Assembly: GCA_037576215.1 (NCBI GenBank)
Contig: JBANDB010000013.1
Coordinates: forward strand, 2,666,001 to 2,730,000
DNA: 64,000 nt
Direction: 5' to 3'
Source: Armillaria gallica
Lineage: Eukaryota; Basidiomycota; Agaricomycetes; Agaricales; Physalacriaceae
The position numbers were made by a program, and so were the translations under genes. Below, piece by piece: positions 46,810-57,571 of the stretch. Every line of letters starts with the position of its first letter. The first letter of the stretch is position 1. Under the pieces are notes generated by a model. That model searched no databases. It was given only the letters and a program-made list of their open reading frames with translations, and had not been told where the DNA came from.

Positions 46810-48369
46810 CTATATTCCATCGGAGTCCAGGGGTACGTAGCCTAATAGATCCTCGTTTTCCATCCCTCGAATCTCGACATACTTCGCCATCCATTTATCC
46901 GCCCCAGTATCAGCCGGCTCCGGTCTACGTCTCGAGAATACGGTGGACGCCAAGAGAAATTCGACATTGGGCTCATCTCCTTGCATCACCAGGCTTCCCA
47001 TCAGATGCCGCTTCGCTGAATGTGATAACTTGATCGTCTTAATCGATCCTTGGCGATCGCGGACTAGATTACACAGCCATAGCACATCTTTGGCACGTAT
47101 GGAATCTAGCACTACGCTTTGGAGATTTGGCCAGATCACGAACGACGCCTCCGATTTTGATCGCTGTAGGGGAGAAGATCGCATAATATTGATAATATCG
47201 AGCGTGTCCCATTCGGTATTCCTACTGGTCTCTGCACTATGGAGTGCCATACCTCGAGAACCGATAGAAAGTCGTCTGCGCGAAGTTTGAGGCTGTGGAC
47301 CTCCGATGGGGAGAATGTCTTCGCAAGCGGAGTGATAGAATTGAACGTGTGCCACTGCGGGGAGGGTATGCAGTGCGGAAAAGTTCATCAGCCGTCCACT
47401 ACGGGAACTGACGAGAATGGAACACTCGGTGAAACGAAGAGTACGCAGCTTGACGAGCTTTGAAACGAACGACAGAGGGATGCCTGTGGCGGGTCCTCTT
47501 AACTCGAGAAATTCGAGATTGGGGCATGAAAGCATGGATAAGACGGAAATATTTGCGGTATGGGAACGAATCTGACCGAATGTCAGGGACACGAGAGAGA
47601 GAGCCTCGATTTCAGGTAGCGTGTCAATCCTGGTGCCTTCGTCTAATGACCACACCCCTCGAAGAATAAGGGTCTTCAACGCATGACACTCTGAAAAGAG
47701 AGCCTTGCACGTCGACGGGGTCATCGACACGCGGTACATGTCAAGCGAACTCAGGTGAGTAAGCGGGCAAAGGGGATTGGTGCCAAGGAGTCGCTGGTGA
47801 GATAGCCGGGGGACACCGTACATGAAAAGATTGTACCTGCCGTTTGTCGTAAGCTCGGAAACGAAGCTTTTGTAATCATAGAGGATAATCTCTAGATCTG
47901 TGAGTGCCGGGGCCAAAATAGGCCTGAGGGGGGAGAGGAAGTCGACACTTTGGTAGTTCAGTGATGGCGCGGATACAGATAGTCGACGAAGGCGATCGAC
48001 ATGGTTAGCCACGAGTCGCACGACCTGGCGCATAGATTCCCCGGTTGTCGCGTCTTGTGCGGACGAAAGATCCAATATAACATCGAAAAGGCACGCTTTC
48101 GACCGCTCTAGTCGGACTGATGCCCATTCGACTGGATCCTGGACGCGCGCTTGGTGAAACGGTATGTCGATGATGGTCCAAAACTCTGGATCATCGAGAC
48201 ACAGACTCCTCCAGAGGCGACTAACACCACAGAGGATGAGAAGGTGGGGACGGGAGCTAGGAGGAGACAGCGGAAGGTTGGATGTAGTCTTGAAAATCTC
48301 CAGAAGCATTTCGTTCGGTAGAGAATGTATTCCGGAGCCATTCGGAGCCTCTTGATCCCCGTCTGACAT
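46810..48369 (-). CDS. F-box protein with leucine-rich repeats
   Basis: A single exon codes for 519 aa from ATG 48369. Residues about 14-75 hold the F-box (HSLPNEMLLEIF, then GVSRLWRSLCLDDPEFWTII). The remainder has irregular leucine-rich repeats, such as LSSLDMYRVSM, LKTLILRGVWSL, LEFLELRG and LRTLRFTEC, as in the large Agaricomycete F-box families. Such proteins act as substrate receptors of SCF ubiquitin ligases. There is no internal break. The target is unknown. Confidence 0.85.
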   Translation of the reverse strand: MSDGDQEAPNGSGIHSLPNEMLLEIFKTTSNLPLSPPSSRPHLLILCGVSRLWRSLCLDDPEFWTIIDIPFHQARVQDPVEWASVRLERSKACLFDVILDLSSAQDATTGESMRQVVRLVANHVDRLRRLSVSAPSLNYQSVDFLSPLRPILAPALTDLEIILYDYKSFVSELTTNGRYNLFMYGVPRLSHQRLLGTNPLCPLTHLSSLDMYRVSMTPSTCKALFSECHALKTLILRGVWSLDEGTRIDTLPEIEALSLVSLTFGQIRSHTANISVLSMLSCPNLEFLELRGPATGIPLSFVSKLVKLRTLRFTECSILVSSRSGRLMNFSALHTLPAVAHVQFYHSACEDILPIGGPQPQTSRRRLSIGSRGMALHSAETSRNTEWDTLDIINIMRSSPLQRSKSEASFVIWPNLQSVVLDSIRAKDVLWLCNLVRDRQGSIKTIKLSHSAKRHLMGSLVMQGDEPNVEFLLASTVFSRRRPEPADTGADKWMAKYVEIRGMENEDLLGYVPLDSDGI

Positions 48370-49914
48370 GATTGATGATCACTGAGCTGTATTCTGCAAA
48401 TGTTAGGGCTCTAGAATTGTACCACAGCTGGAACGATGCGTACTTGTTGAAGGTAGGAAGAATACAGATAGTCGTGGCTGTGACAGGGGAATTTGATCTG
48501 GGCAAAGGGTTTACCTATTACAATCAATTCCCGTGATGAGAACTCCTTCCGCTTTTGCAAAGCGCGTACTCTTGGCACAATGCATCATTTGTGCTGGAAC
48601 ATTTGAGCTTTCTTGGCTATTTTATCCGGGAATACGCATGCATGGCCCCGGGAAACGTGATACTTATTATCATATACGATCCAGGCTAGCACGGGAGGGT
48701 TTGACGAAAGTCGGACAAGCTAGAAGCATGTAGTATGGTCATTGGACTAACGGAAGAGAGAGAGAGCAACGCCCTGAGATGAGATGCATAGCTAAACAGA
48801 CAGACAGAATAAGCCGACGAACAATCGCAAACGGAACCGTGACGAACGAACCACAAGACTGAAGATGATGAGCAGAGTTAAAAATAATGGAAGAATCTAG
48901 GCCTTTGAGATATTTTAATGCGACAGAGTACACAACGAGCCTCAATGGAGCCTTCAGCGCCTCACTTGTGCAACATGGTGCCGTCGGCTACGAGGTCGGG
49001 AGATTTCAATATCCGATTCAAGTCCGATCCAACCTAAGCCACGGTGCCGATGTTCGCATCAACGTCGCACGCCACTTTTTAGTCGCCGGATATATTCTGC
49101 CCTTGCTTTGACCATATCAATACCGGGACATGTCGACCACAAAGAAAACAACGTTTTAATTTGGAATACCCTATGCTTGAAAAACCTTGACTTGACATTG
49201 GCGATTAATTATGCTCCGCATCGCGCGCAGGGCCGGTTTTATAGCATCAGATATCCAACTTCGCCAGGTTTCATCTGCAGCAAACGAGCAAGATTTTTGG
49301 GCCAGCGGCGGGTATAAGCCATCGTGGCATACTTATAGCGAAGGTCGGCCAGTGCATCAAAGAACGCGGATGGTAAACCGACCCAAAGGAACTCTAGACA
49401 CCTGTAGGTCAAGTTCCTGGACCGGCGGTAAGACTGGTGACTTGGTATGAAATGAATCACTATCTCTCGGGATCCAATGATGATAGGAAGAATCCCGCGC
49501 GGTCACCGGTGGAGGGGCACCGGTATACTATCAAAGTAAGAGAAACTTATTCCTGTTTCTTTCGTGCAGCCCTCTACTTACTACGTCGAGCAGGACAATT
49601 CAGAGACTTGACAGTATTCAGCAACGAAATACCTTAGTTGAAATACGTGAAGGTAACAAATCCGCATCTTCCTTGATCTCCAATTGAACGTCCACATTCC
49701 TCCATGTTCCCGAGGCCGCTAGCAGTGACAATCAGCATGATGGGAGCCCCTTCTTCTTGCCCCTGGCTCTATACATACCCAAGGTACGAACATGTCTCTC
49801 GTAATCGCAACGATATACTCTTATGTTAGTCTAGAGCTGCCAGACGCTCGTATCAGATTCAATTACATTGCCGCGATGTCGGACGAGTGAGACATTTTGT
49901 TGACCACCCAGAGG
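48370..49914. other. Intergenic region before the laccase gene
   Basis: Several short frames but no splice-supported exon. I see no repeat shared with the left half of the window. Confidence 0.35.
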
Positions 49915-49920
49915 TATAAA
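49915..49920 (+). promoter_or_regulatory. TATA box of the laccase gene
   Basis: The string tataaa at 49915-49920 lies 42-47 bp before the ATG at 49962. The alternative ATG at 49932 would leave almost no leader, which supports 49962 as the start. Confidence 0.55.
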
Positions 49921-49961
49921 GAACGGAATGGATGATCACTACTTCTCTATCAGCGAGAACG

Positions 49962-52365
49962 ATGATTTCCACCAATCTTCTCCTCGTTTCCGCTTTGCTA
50001 TCTGGGGCGTACGCTGCTATCGGCCCCGTAGCTAACATGCAAATCGTCAACGCAAATATTGCGCCTGACGGTTTCACCAGAGCGTACGCGCCGCTCTCTC
50101 TCCTCCCGTTTACTCTTGATAACCCCATCTCAGCGCTACTCTTGCTGGTGGAACCTTTCCAGGCCCACTCGTTAGCGGAAACAAGGTATACATCCTCACT
50201 AAACAAAATCGTTCTGCTCTCATTCATTTTGTTTCTTCCAGGGCGACAGGTTCAGGATCAACGTCATTGATAGATTGACGGACAATACGATGTTGAGAAG
50301 CACCAGTATCGTAAGTAGTCTCTTCGTTTTGATGCGCTGTCTAGTTTCGCTGACGACCGTAATAATAGCATTGGCATGGTCTATTTCAGAAGGGAACCTC
50401 CTGGGCTGATGGGTAAGTATATAAGGGACATCTAACGTTTCGCCTCTCACTGCTCCCACGACCATAGGCCTAGTTTCGTCAACCAGTGCCCCATCGCTGC
50501 CGTGAGTGAAAATCCTCCATTTCCGCTCTTCCGACGCTGATCTCGTCTAGAACCACTCATTCCTATACGACTTCTCAGTTCCTGATCAGGCGGGGACATT
50601 TTGGTATCACTCTCATCTCTGTACGCCCTCCTCTTTTGCATCTTCTTACGTTTGGAATGGTGACACCACAATCACAGCTACACAATATTGTGATGGTCTA
50701 CGAGGACCTATGGTCGTTTACGATCTGTTTGATCCTCACCGGTTGCGTTACGATATTGACACCGGTATGAGAAATTCTCCCTTCCGATCTTTCGCCTTTT
50801 GACACGTATTCTAGAGGCAACTGTGATCACGCTTTCAGACTGGTGATCACCTCCCTTCTGCCGATCGAACCTACAGTTCTCATGATGAAACACGCCAGGT
50901 ACCACACACCGGCCCTCGCAGCGGGACCAGTACCCGTCTTCGATGCTACCCTGATCAACGGTACGTCAGAACAAACTCATCATATCAACCCTAATTTCCT
51001 AATTTCAAAATAGGTAAAGGACGTTACGCAGGTGGCGTAAGTACTTCCCATCTCCTTCTCACACCTTCCGTTTCTGACCATCAATCTAGCCGACCTCCGA
51101 CCTCTTCCAACTCAACGTTGTCCGCGGACTACGATACCGCCTCCGCCTAGTAGCCGCCTCCTGCGACCCCAACTGGGTATTCTCCATCGACTCCCACAAC
51201 TTCACCGTCATCGAAGCCGATGGCGTCAACACCCAGCCTCTCGTCGTTGACTCCGTCCAGATCTTCGCCGGGCAGCGGTACTCACTCATCCTCAACGCAA
51301 ATCAAAGAATCGGGAACTACTGGATGCGCGCGAGCCCTAACCTCGGAACGCAAGGCTTCCAGGGAGGGATCAACTCGGGTGTTGTGCATTACGTCGGGGC
51401 ACCTTCGGGGGACCCGACGAGTAACCAGACGACGAGTGTTATACCACTCCTTGAGACGAACCTTCACCCTCTCGAGAATCCCGGTGCACCTGGGTTACCA
51501 CAAGCTGGCGGGGCGGACATTACGCTCAACCTAGCCCTCGCGTTTGATATCACCAACTTCAGATTCACAGTCAATGGCGCGTCCTTCATCCCGCCGACCG
51601 CACCAGTACTTTTGCAGATCTTGAGCGGGGCCAACTCAGCGCAGAACCTGCTTCCTTCTGGGAGCGTTTATACTCTGCCACCGAATAAGGTCATTGAGAT
51701 AAGCGCTCCGGCTTTGGCGGTTGGTGGACCTGTACGTATCGATTTTTTTCGTGGCGCACTCCCAGTCTGACGTTTCGTACCAGCACCCGTTCCATCTTCA
51801 CGGTGTAAGATACTTCTCTACTTTCCGCCGGCCTGCTAATGAACCCTTTTTCTAGCACACCTTTGACGTCGTACGAAGCGCAGGGAGCACCGAATACAAC
51901 TACGCGAACCCAGTAAGTCCTCCTCACTTCATTCTGTTGTGTGTGATAACTAACTATACTCCCCAGGTTCGCCGGGATGTCGTATCAACTGGTTCTGGCA
52001 CTGACAACGTTACTATCCGTTTCACAACAGACAACGCAGGACCCTGGTTCTTGCACTGGTAAATATATTACCTCTCGCTGAAAGATACTACGAATGCTAA
52101 CCATACTGCATCAGCCATATCGACTGGCATCTGGAAGTGTGAGTCCTCATTCATTTCCTGTTCTTTCCCGTGCTGATTCCCTTTCCTAGTGGACTCGCGG
52201 TCGTGTTCGCTGAGGATGTCGCCACGATCCAGACGCAAAACCCACCGAGTACGAACCATTTTTTTCTTCCTCTCCGACCATGAGAGATACTGAGAAACAA
52301 ATTTCGCAGCTGCCTGGGATCAACTCTGTCCAATTTACGGGAACCTCACCTCCGACCAGCTGTGA
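49962..52365 (+). CDS. Laccase (multicopper oxidase), complete, 17 exons
   Basis: Exons: 49962-50083, 50134-50185, 50242-50310, 50369-50412, 50468-50501, 50551-50620, 50678-50764, 50815-50842, 50899-50960, 51014-51036, 51090-51731, 51784-51804, 51856-51912, 51967-52058, 52115-52138, 52190-52248 and 52310-52365, all in phase, giving 513 aa. A signal peptide ([18 protein letters not shown]) precedes AIGPVANM. All four copper motifs are present: [39 protein letters not shown] and [19 protein letters not shown]. The residue ten after the type-1 Cys is Leu. The C-terminus [17 protein letters not shown] is the usual end. Secreted laccases oxidise phenols with reduction of oxygen to water and act in lignin breakdown, pigmentation or defence. 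Six exons are shorter than 40 bp (21-34 bp). Confidence 0.95.
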
Positions 52366-52985
52366 ACATAACTTATCCTTAAGTGTTCTGATTATTCTTA
52401 TTTTTCTTCTTCCGTGGACATAATATAAGTTTATTATTTATGGTACATCTTGACAGGCGTCTTATGTACTATACCACTTTAGTCACCGACGAATGTACAT
52501 TGTTCTACTTAGCAAATTAAATATGGATTTCAAGTTATGTCGCGAGGAGGGAACGATTTATCTTCCGGTTTGGCTCACTTCATAAATAAGACATTAATGT
52601 CATCGCCGGAAACCGCCTTACAAAATCGATCTGACACAGAAGCCCTGGAAAAAGGCAACAAAGAAATGTTTTGCATGACTCCTATGGCCAACTTGAGGGC
52701 CGAACCTTCAACCCAATACCTTTGTGTTAAAATCAGCAATATGCCGAAGTTCTATTAACGCAAAGCTCTAACCAGCCAAATAGTCGACCAACATCCGTCC
52801 TTTATACTTCCACTGTAAGATGCAGCAGTCTTAAGATGACGCATCTTCCGGAGGAGTTGAGTGCTTGGAACTGGGAACGACAGGTGCCTCCGGGAGAGCG
52901 TTAGTAGAAACGGCAGCTCACAAGTTGCATATAGAAGGGAGCCTTTACCTCGCCTCATTGGTAAAAAGGAAATAGGCTCTCTCAG
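52366..52985. other. Intergenic, 3' flank of laccase
   Basis: AT-rich sequence follows the stop codon and probably holds the 3' UTR. The open frame at 52537-52758 has no motif. Confidence 0.4.
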
Positions 52986-53065
52986 TAATTGGCAATGCCG
53001 GGACCGAACCCTTAGCACAAAACCTGATAAAGACAGTCATTACGCGAGAACTATGCGAATATATT
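52986..53065 (-). repeat. tRNA-like element
   Basis: The minus strand has a T-arm-like stretch (AAGGGTTCGGTCCCGGC) followed by GCATTGCC. The A-box region is weak. It shares its 3' end with the elements at 54028-54095 and 54505-54590. Confidence 0.4.
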
Positions 53066-53410
53066 GGTTCATACTCTCACCGACGACACAATGATCCTCG
53101 GTCTCTGCGAACCTTTACGAGACGCCATTCCTATTCCGCCTCAAACGACAGAGCCAAGGCACATTTAAAGTAGAAAGCATAGCACGAAAGAAACTGGCTG
53201 AAACTGCCCATTACTCGTAACAACCTTAATCAACAGAGAGTGTCGACTACCAGAGTAGCATCGATACATCCCCAGGTCTAAAATTTCCCCCGTTGTGCGG
53301 AGAAAAGCTATTGGATAGCCGCGTCAGGATTAAGCATGAATCTAGTATTATCAGTCCTGAGGATTACGTGTAAAAATTAAAAGCATATGTAGTACTAGTT
53401 GCTTCCGTCA

Positions 53411-53479
53411 GTGGCCAACGTGGGGATCGAACCCATTTTAAAGTTAACACACAGTCTACTGAGCTATTCTGCAGACCAC
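53411..53479 (-). repeat. tRNA-like element
   Basis: The 69-nt minus-strand element has outer ends GTGGTC and GGCCAC that pair, an A-box-like TAGCTCAGTAGA and a perfect B box GGTTCGATCCC. The anticodon arm does not fold well, so it is probably a tRNA pseudogene or SINE head. Its 3' part (CCCCACGTTGGCCA) matches the tRNA-Ile at 55381-55478. Confidence 0.55.
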
Positions 53480-53786
53480 GAAGCGCTATATGCTTCTCCG
53501 AACGAAATCATCCGTGGGATAAACCATCCGACGTGAGCTATCGACCTCGTACCCATTCAAACGACGTCAAGTTTATTGTTTATCGTCAGATGTCCTTCTC
53601 AGCAGTTCTCACTACGAATTGGTACCTGAATGAAAAGATACGTTTTCCAGGGGATTTGAGTCTCCGTCAAGGAGCGGCATCTCATGGGTGTAAACCTTTC
53701 CCGGTCACCCGTCAGCTTTGATATGCTTCAGGAAAAAACGAAAATCTCCGGTAAAAATGGCGAATAATCTCAGCTTCACTATACGG

Positions 53787-53840
53787 CCGACGGGGGTCGA
53801 ACCCATCTTATGACACCTGACCTACTGAGTTGGTCGTCGG
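53787..53840 (-). repeat. Shortened tRNA-like element
   Basis: The ends CCGACG and CGTCGG pair, and a CTCAGTAGG stretch and GGGTTCGACCCCC are present, but the anticodon arm is missing. Confidence 0.45.
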
Positions 53841-54027
53841 AGTAATCACATCTGCAGAGCTATAAAGTAATGTAGGACTTGGTTCGAAGCATAAAACCTA
53901 CCCGACGTGAATTTGAAGCCGTTGCTGGTCCTTGACATCTCACACTACCATTCAAACAAGTACATGCAGTAGCCTGAGATGTAAAAAAGGTCTCCTATTC
54001 ACCGAAATGAACAACTTCCGCATATTG

Positions 54028-54095
54028 CCAATGCCGGGATTGAACCTTGAGCACGACGCCTCACAAAGTTGACTAGTACGCGGGCGTATGTTTTG
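54028..54095 (-). repeat. tRNA-like element
   Basis: A perfect B box, GGTTCAATCCC, is followed by GGCATTGGCAAT. The A box is poor. It is related to the elements at 52986 and 54505. Confidence 0.45.
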
Positions 54096-54307
54096 TCCTC
54101 GGTCTCATCATCGAAACAGGTACAGGGGCACAAAAACACGATGGAAAATAACTCGCTGTGGACGACTGATGTCCGGGGTTGAGAGAAGAATGCGCATACT
54201 GGAGGGACAGAACCTATAAAATTCGCGGCCCTCTAAAGAGAGCAAGGCGAAAGAACTCTGCAACCACGATCCTAGCATTAGAGACAAAAACTCAGCTTCC
54301 ATATCTT

Positions 54308-54374
54308 GATAGGCTAAAGTAGGGATCGAACCCAGTGTAGTCTTGCGTTAACATCTAAGCAAGTCGTGCCTATC
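54308..54374 (-). repeat. tRNA-like element with perfect acceptor stem
   Basis: A perfect 7-bp terminal stem (GATAGGC and GCCTATC) encloses 53 nt with a B box GGTTCGATCCC. The D arm lacks the GG of a working tRNA. The outer stem is kept although the inside is degraded. Confidence 0.5.
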
Positions 54375-54504
54375 AAAATGTATTCACTTCCTTGATAAAA
54401 TCTAGATTGTGAGCCCTTGTACATGCAAGCACCCTCAAGTTTCTCGCAGTCGGACCAGCTTGAAAGACTTTTACCGCGCAACTTTAGGAAAATAGTCTAA
54501 ATAC

Positions 54505-54590
54505 CATTGTCGACGCCGGGACTGAATCCTGGGCACGGTGATCTAAAATCTCCACTGTTTGCCCTCGGTTTTATTGCAAGAAGGTGAAGC
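54505..54590 (-). repeat. tRNA-like element
   Basis: A B-box-like GGATTCAGTCCC is followed by GGCGTCGACAATGG. The rest is not tRNA-like. It belongs with the elements at 52986 and 54028. Confidence 0.35.
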
Positions 54591-54900
54591 TGATGAGTAA
54601 GTGAATCGCCCGTATACAAACAGGGCTGTCATGAAGAAAAGACTTTAGTAAGCACACCCCCAAATGGCCAGCATGTGAGCATACTATTTTCCCTGCGAAC
54701 GGTTTGATGACGAGACATGATTCCTAATACGCGAAGGAACCAAGGCCAAGGGAGTCGCGACTTACAGGTGCAGAATTTTTTCCTTGGGATCCTCTTTGTG
54801 CATTGCCAACCAGGGGATGACTAACCGAATGTGAATCCTAACAAGTTAAAAATGTTGAATCTGGCGGACCTGGGACCGCCAAATATCCTGGGGACGAGCC

Positions 54901-55342
54901 CGGATTAGGGTTGCGCACGAAACCCTAGGTTTTGATACACTAGGGTTTCGGACCGGTAAGTTACCGGTTAGTTACAGGTAATTTACCTACCCCCGCTGGG
55001 GGGGTTTTTGTCGAGGTAACTTACCTGTCATGTGATGACATTTGAGCAGCAATATCACCACTATATTCAATCCTACTGCAGTTAAATTTTATTTACAGCT
55101 TACAACACATCTCTTTAGTAAATTTCAATTAATCACACCTCAGGAGAAGAAAAAATGGGTAGAAAAATACGAACACGAAGATGCTGTGAGATTTTTGCAA
55201 ATGATGCGCGTCAGGCATGTGATTATACACGTGATAGGTAAGTAACGGTAAATTACCGTATCAAAACACCCCCCTTGGAGAGGGGTCGGTATAAAACGGT
55301 ATATTACACCCCCCATAGGTTTCGTGCGCAGCCCTAGCCCCG
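54901..55342. mobile_element. Small element with terminal inverted repeats (MITE-like)
   Basis: The left end (cggattagggttgcgcacga) and the right end, read in reverse complement (cggggctagggctgcgcacg), form imperfect inverted repeats of about 23-28 bp, followed on both sides by ttttgatac and gtaacttacc-type strings in inverted order. The total is about 440 bp with no transposase frame. No clear target duplication was seen. A non-autonomous DNA element is the best reading. Confidence 0.6.
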
Positions 55343-55380
55343 ATGTGATGCAAACAAAATTTCTTTTCGACAACTGGTAT

Positions 55381-55478
55381 TGGCCAACGTGGGGATCGAA
55401 CCCAAGACCTTCGCGTTAATATTCCACCATCACTTATAGATATTAGCACGACGCTCTAACCAACTGAGCTAGTCGGCC
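55381..55478 (-). tRNA. tRNA-Ile (anticodon AAU) with a 24-nt intron
   Basis: The minus strand folds to a full cloverleaf: acceptor GGCCGAC with GTTGGCC, a D arm with TAGCTCAGTTGG, an anticodon stem TCGTG with CGCGA, loop CTAATAA with anticodon AAT, and a T arm with GGTTCGATCCC. The intron follows one base after the anticodon, the normal position. The discriminator base is A. It is the only complete tRNA gene that I see in the window. Confidence 0.95.
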
Positions 55479-55495
55479 AATGGCTTTGAGTGGAC

Positions 55496-56697
55496 GGTAT
55501 CTCCTTACATCTCTAACGATGTACGCGATCTAGATTCATCCTCCGTTCCCCCCCGAAGCCCCCACTTGTCCACTTGACCCCATTGTACGCTCTAGAATTG
55601 CGAAACCGCTGCTCGCATTACGATGAGCTCGAGCCCTCGATTCTCGGTCGTTCTATCCCATGGGTATATAAGTAGTAGCCTATCGACGACGAGGGAGGAC
55701 ATCAAACATCAAGCAACCACTCTGCATACACCTTCCCACTTTTCTCCCAGTCCGAGTTCGTGTTCGTGTTTTTTCTTCGGTGTCTACTGACGATCAGTTT
55801 AGAGTCATGTCTGAGATAACGCGAAGCATCTGGGCCGTCGTTCTCATTGCTACCGGCGAAGGCAAGAAGCACCGCTAAAAGGTTCGTCGCCTATCGCGTA
55901 GTTGCTTTCGTTGTTGACCGATCCTCCAGGGTTTCCCATATCTATTTTTCATTATTCCCAACAATCACGCCACATCTCACGTCTTCCAACGCCCCGGTCA
56001 ATTATTTATTCATCTCGCATGCAAGGACCGGTTCCCCCACTCATCTAAATTGGTACGTGTACCCTTCCCCGCATTTGTGATGAACTCGGTTCTGATGAAA
56101 CCCCATTAGTACCACCAATACTTCTTACTCTGATATCCAAAATGTTATGTACAATGTGCGCGTGTATCTATACAATTATCCATAGGAATTCTAGCGCCGA
56201 AGAATAAATCCGTATGTAAAAAAAAGTGCGCGTGTCCCCCAAGCCGCTAAGGATAGCGCCAAGGTCGAATTCGGCGACCACTTGAATAATGCTAGCGCGT
56301 CTCTGTCCCAGTTATTTATAGGCATTCCACCAGAAGCACATGCTTAGCGTTATCCTTCAACCTTTGTCGGGAAAAAACGGGATTCCCTCCAACGATACCG
56401 CCAACGTCTAAATTCGGCCACCAGTTGAGTAATGCTGCGCACGCCAGCGAGCGTCGGAGGAAAGCGGGCTAGCATTTGAACTGCATGCGACGCGCCCAGG
56501 TCAAGATATTGCCAATCAACGGAGACTAGAACGACGCCAAGCTCCTACGCCCCCCGATGTCGGGACGTGATGATATTATTACAATCCCCGAATAATGAAA
56601 TGGACATCCAGTACGCATTACCTATAAGATATATATACTATACGAAGCGTCCAGTTTATATAGTATTGATGCGAGACCCAAGAAATAGAAAGAGACG
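55496..56697 (+). other. Promoter-like region and possible short transcript
   Basis: A good TATA box (tatata at 55665-55670) is followed by a pyrimidine-rich stretch near 55730-55750 and an ATG at 55807 opening a 23-codon frame. An alternative splice would extend it into the frame near 55910-56080. No homologue is recognised. The rest, to 56697, holds no supported feature. Confidence 0.3.
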
Positions 56698-57571
56698 TTA
56701 TGAACTATGCCGATGATGATGGTGGTGATGATGATGATGCGGGCGGCGTTCACGCTGATGATCATAGGCAGCGGGGGCAGGGCTATCACGACGACCATGG
56801 GTAAAGGGAAACACCTTCTGCAGGAACGAGCCAGAATGAGGTTGACGTTGCGGTAGCGGCTCTGAATCCGTCGATGAAGATGTGGAAAACACCACCGGTT
56901 GGACAGAAGACTACTCGAATAAATGTCAGATCTCAGGGATACACGAAAGGGAGAATACTCACTACGACTTTTGAGGAACGGCCTTTTTGAGGGATTACTA
57001 CGTATCCTCCCGGTGGCGGAGCGTAGACTACATTGCCGCTGCGGTAGTACTGCGGTTGTGGTGGAGGAGGAGGATAAGGGGACGGCCGTGCTTGATAATA
57101 CGGGTTGTTATAGCCGGGATAATAAGGGACTGGAGGGGGCGTAGGCGTAGGTGTAGGGGATATATACAACGTGGAGCCGGAGTGGTGTTTTGAATGGGGA
57201 TGATGAGATGATGAATGACGAGTAGATGAACGACGAGTGGGTGACTGTGTGTGGCGTGAATGGGACGGCGGAGGAGCAGGGCCGTGCAATGGTACTGGTT
57301 GGGGACGAGTCGGAGGTGGCGCAGGACCATGGCTGTGTGGCGGCATGGGGCCCGGCACTGGAGCGTACAACGGTGGAGGTACTCGATGGCTTATACCTCT
57401 GCTGAGCACGGGCTGAGGTCGAACGTCGTCATCCCCAACATCCGAGCGTGGAACAAATGGCGACTTGAACTCGCCAGCATGGGCCTCAGCGTCATCCACC
57501 CAGCGCGAGATACGGCGCATAGTCGCCTGGTAGCGCTCAGCAGCCTCTGGTGAATAGTCGTATTCCGTCAT
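56698..57571 (-). CDS. Proline- and histidine-rich protein
   Basis: Exons 56963-57571 and 56698-56910 join in frame to 273 aa. The start is ATG 57571 (MTEYDYSPEAAERYQATMRR), preceded by a likely 5' UTR. Residues about 60-200 are rich in Pro, Ser, His and Tyr, with PPP runs, PTPTPTPPPVPYYPGYNNP and PPPPPQPQYY. The C-terminus has nine consecutive His (PHHHHHHHHHRHSS). The sequence is mostly low-complexity and probably disordered. Metal binding by the His run is possible but inferred. I do not recognise a family. Confidence 0.7.

Noticed and set aside
55042..55245. Open frame inside the inverted-repeat element
   Set aside because: Short, without homology, and lying within a probable MITE.
55807..55878. 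23-codon frame near a TATA box, considered as a secreted peptide or pheromone precursor
   Set aside because: No CaaX end, no protease sites and no signal peptide; the promoter may serve another transcript.
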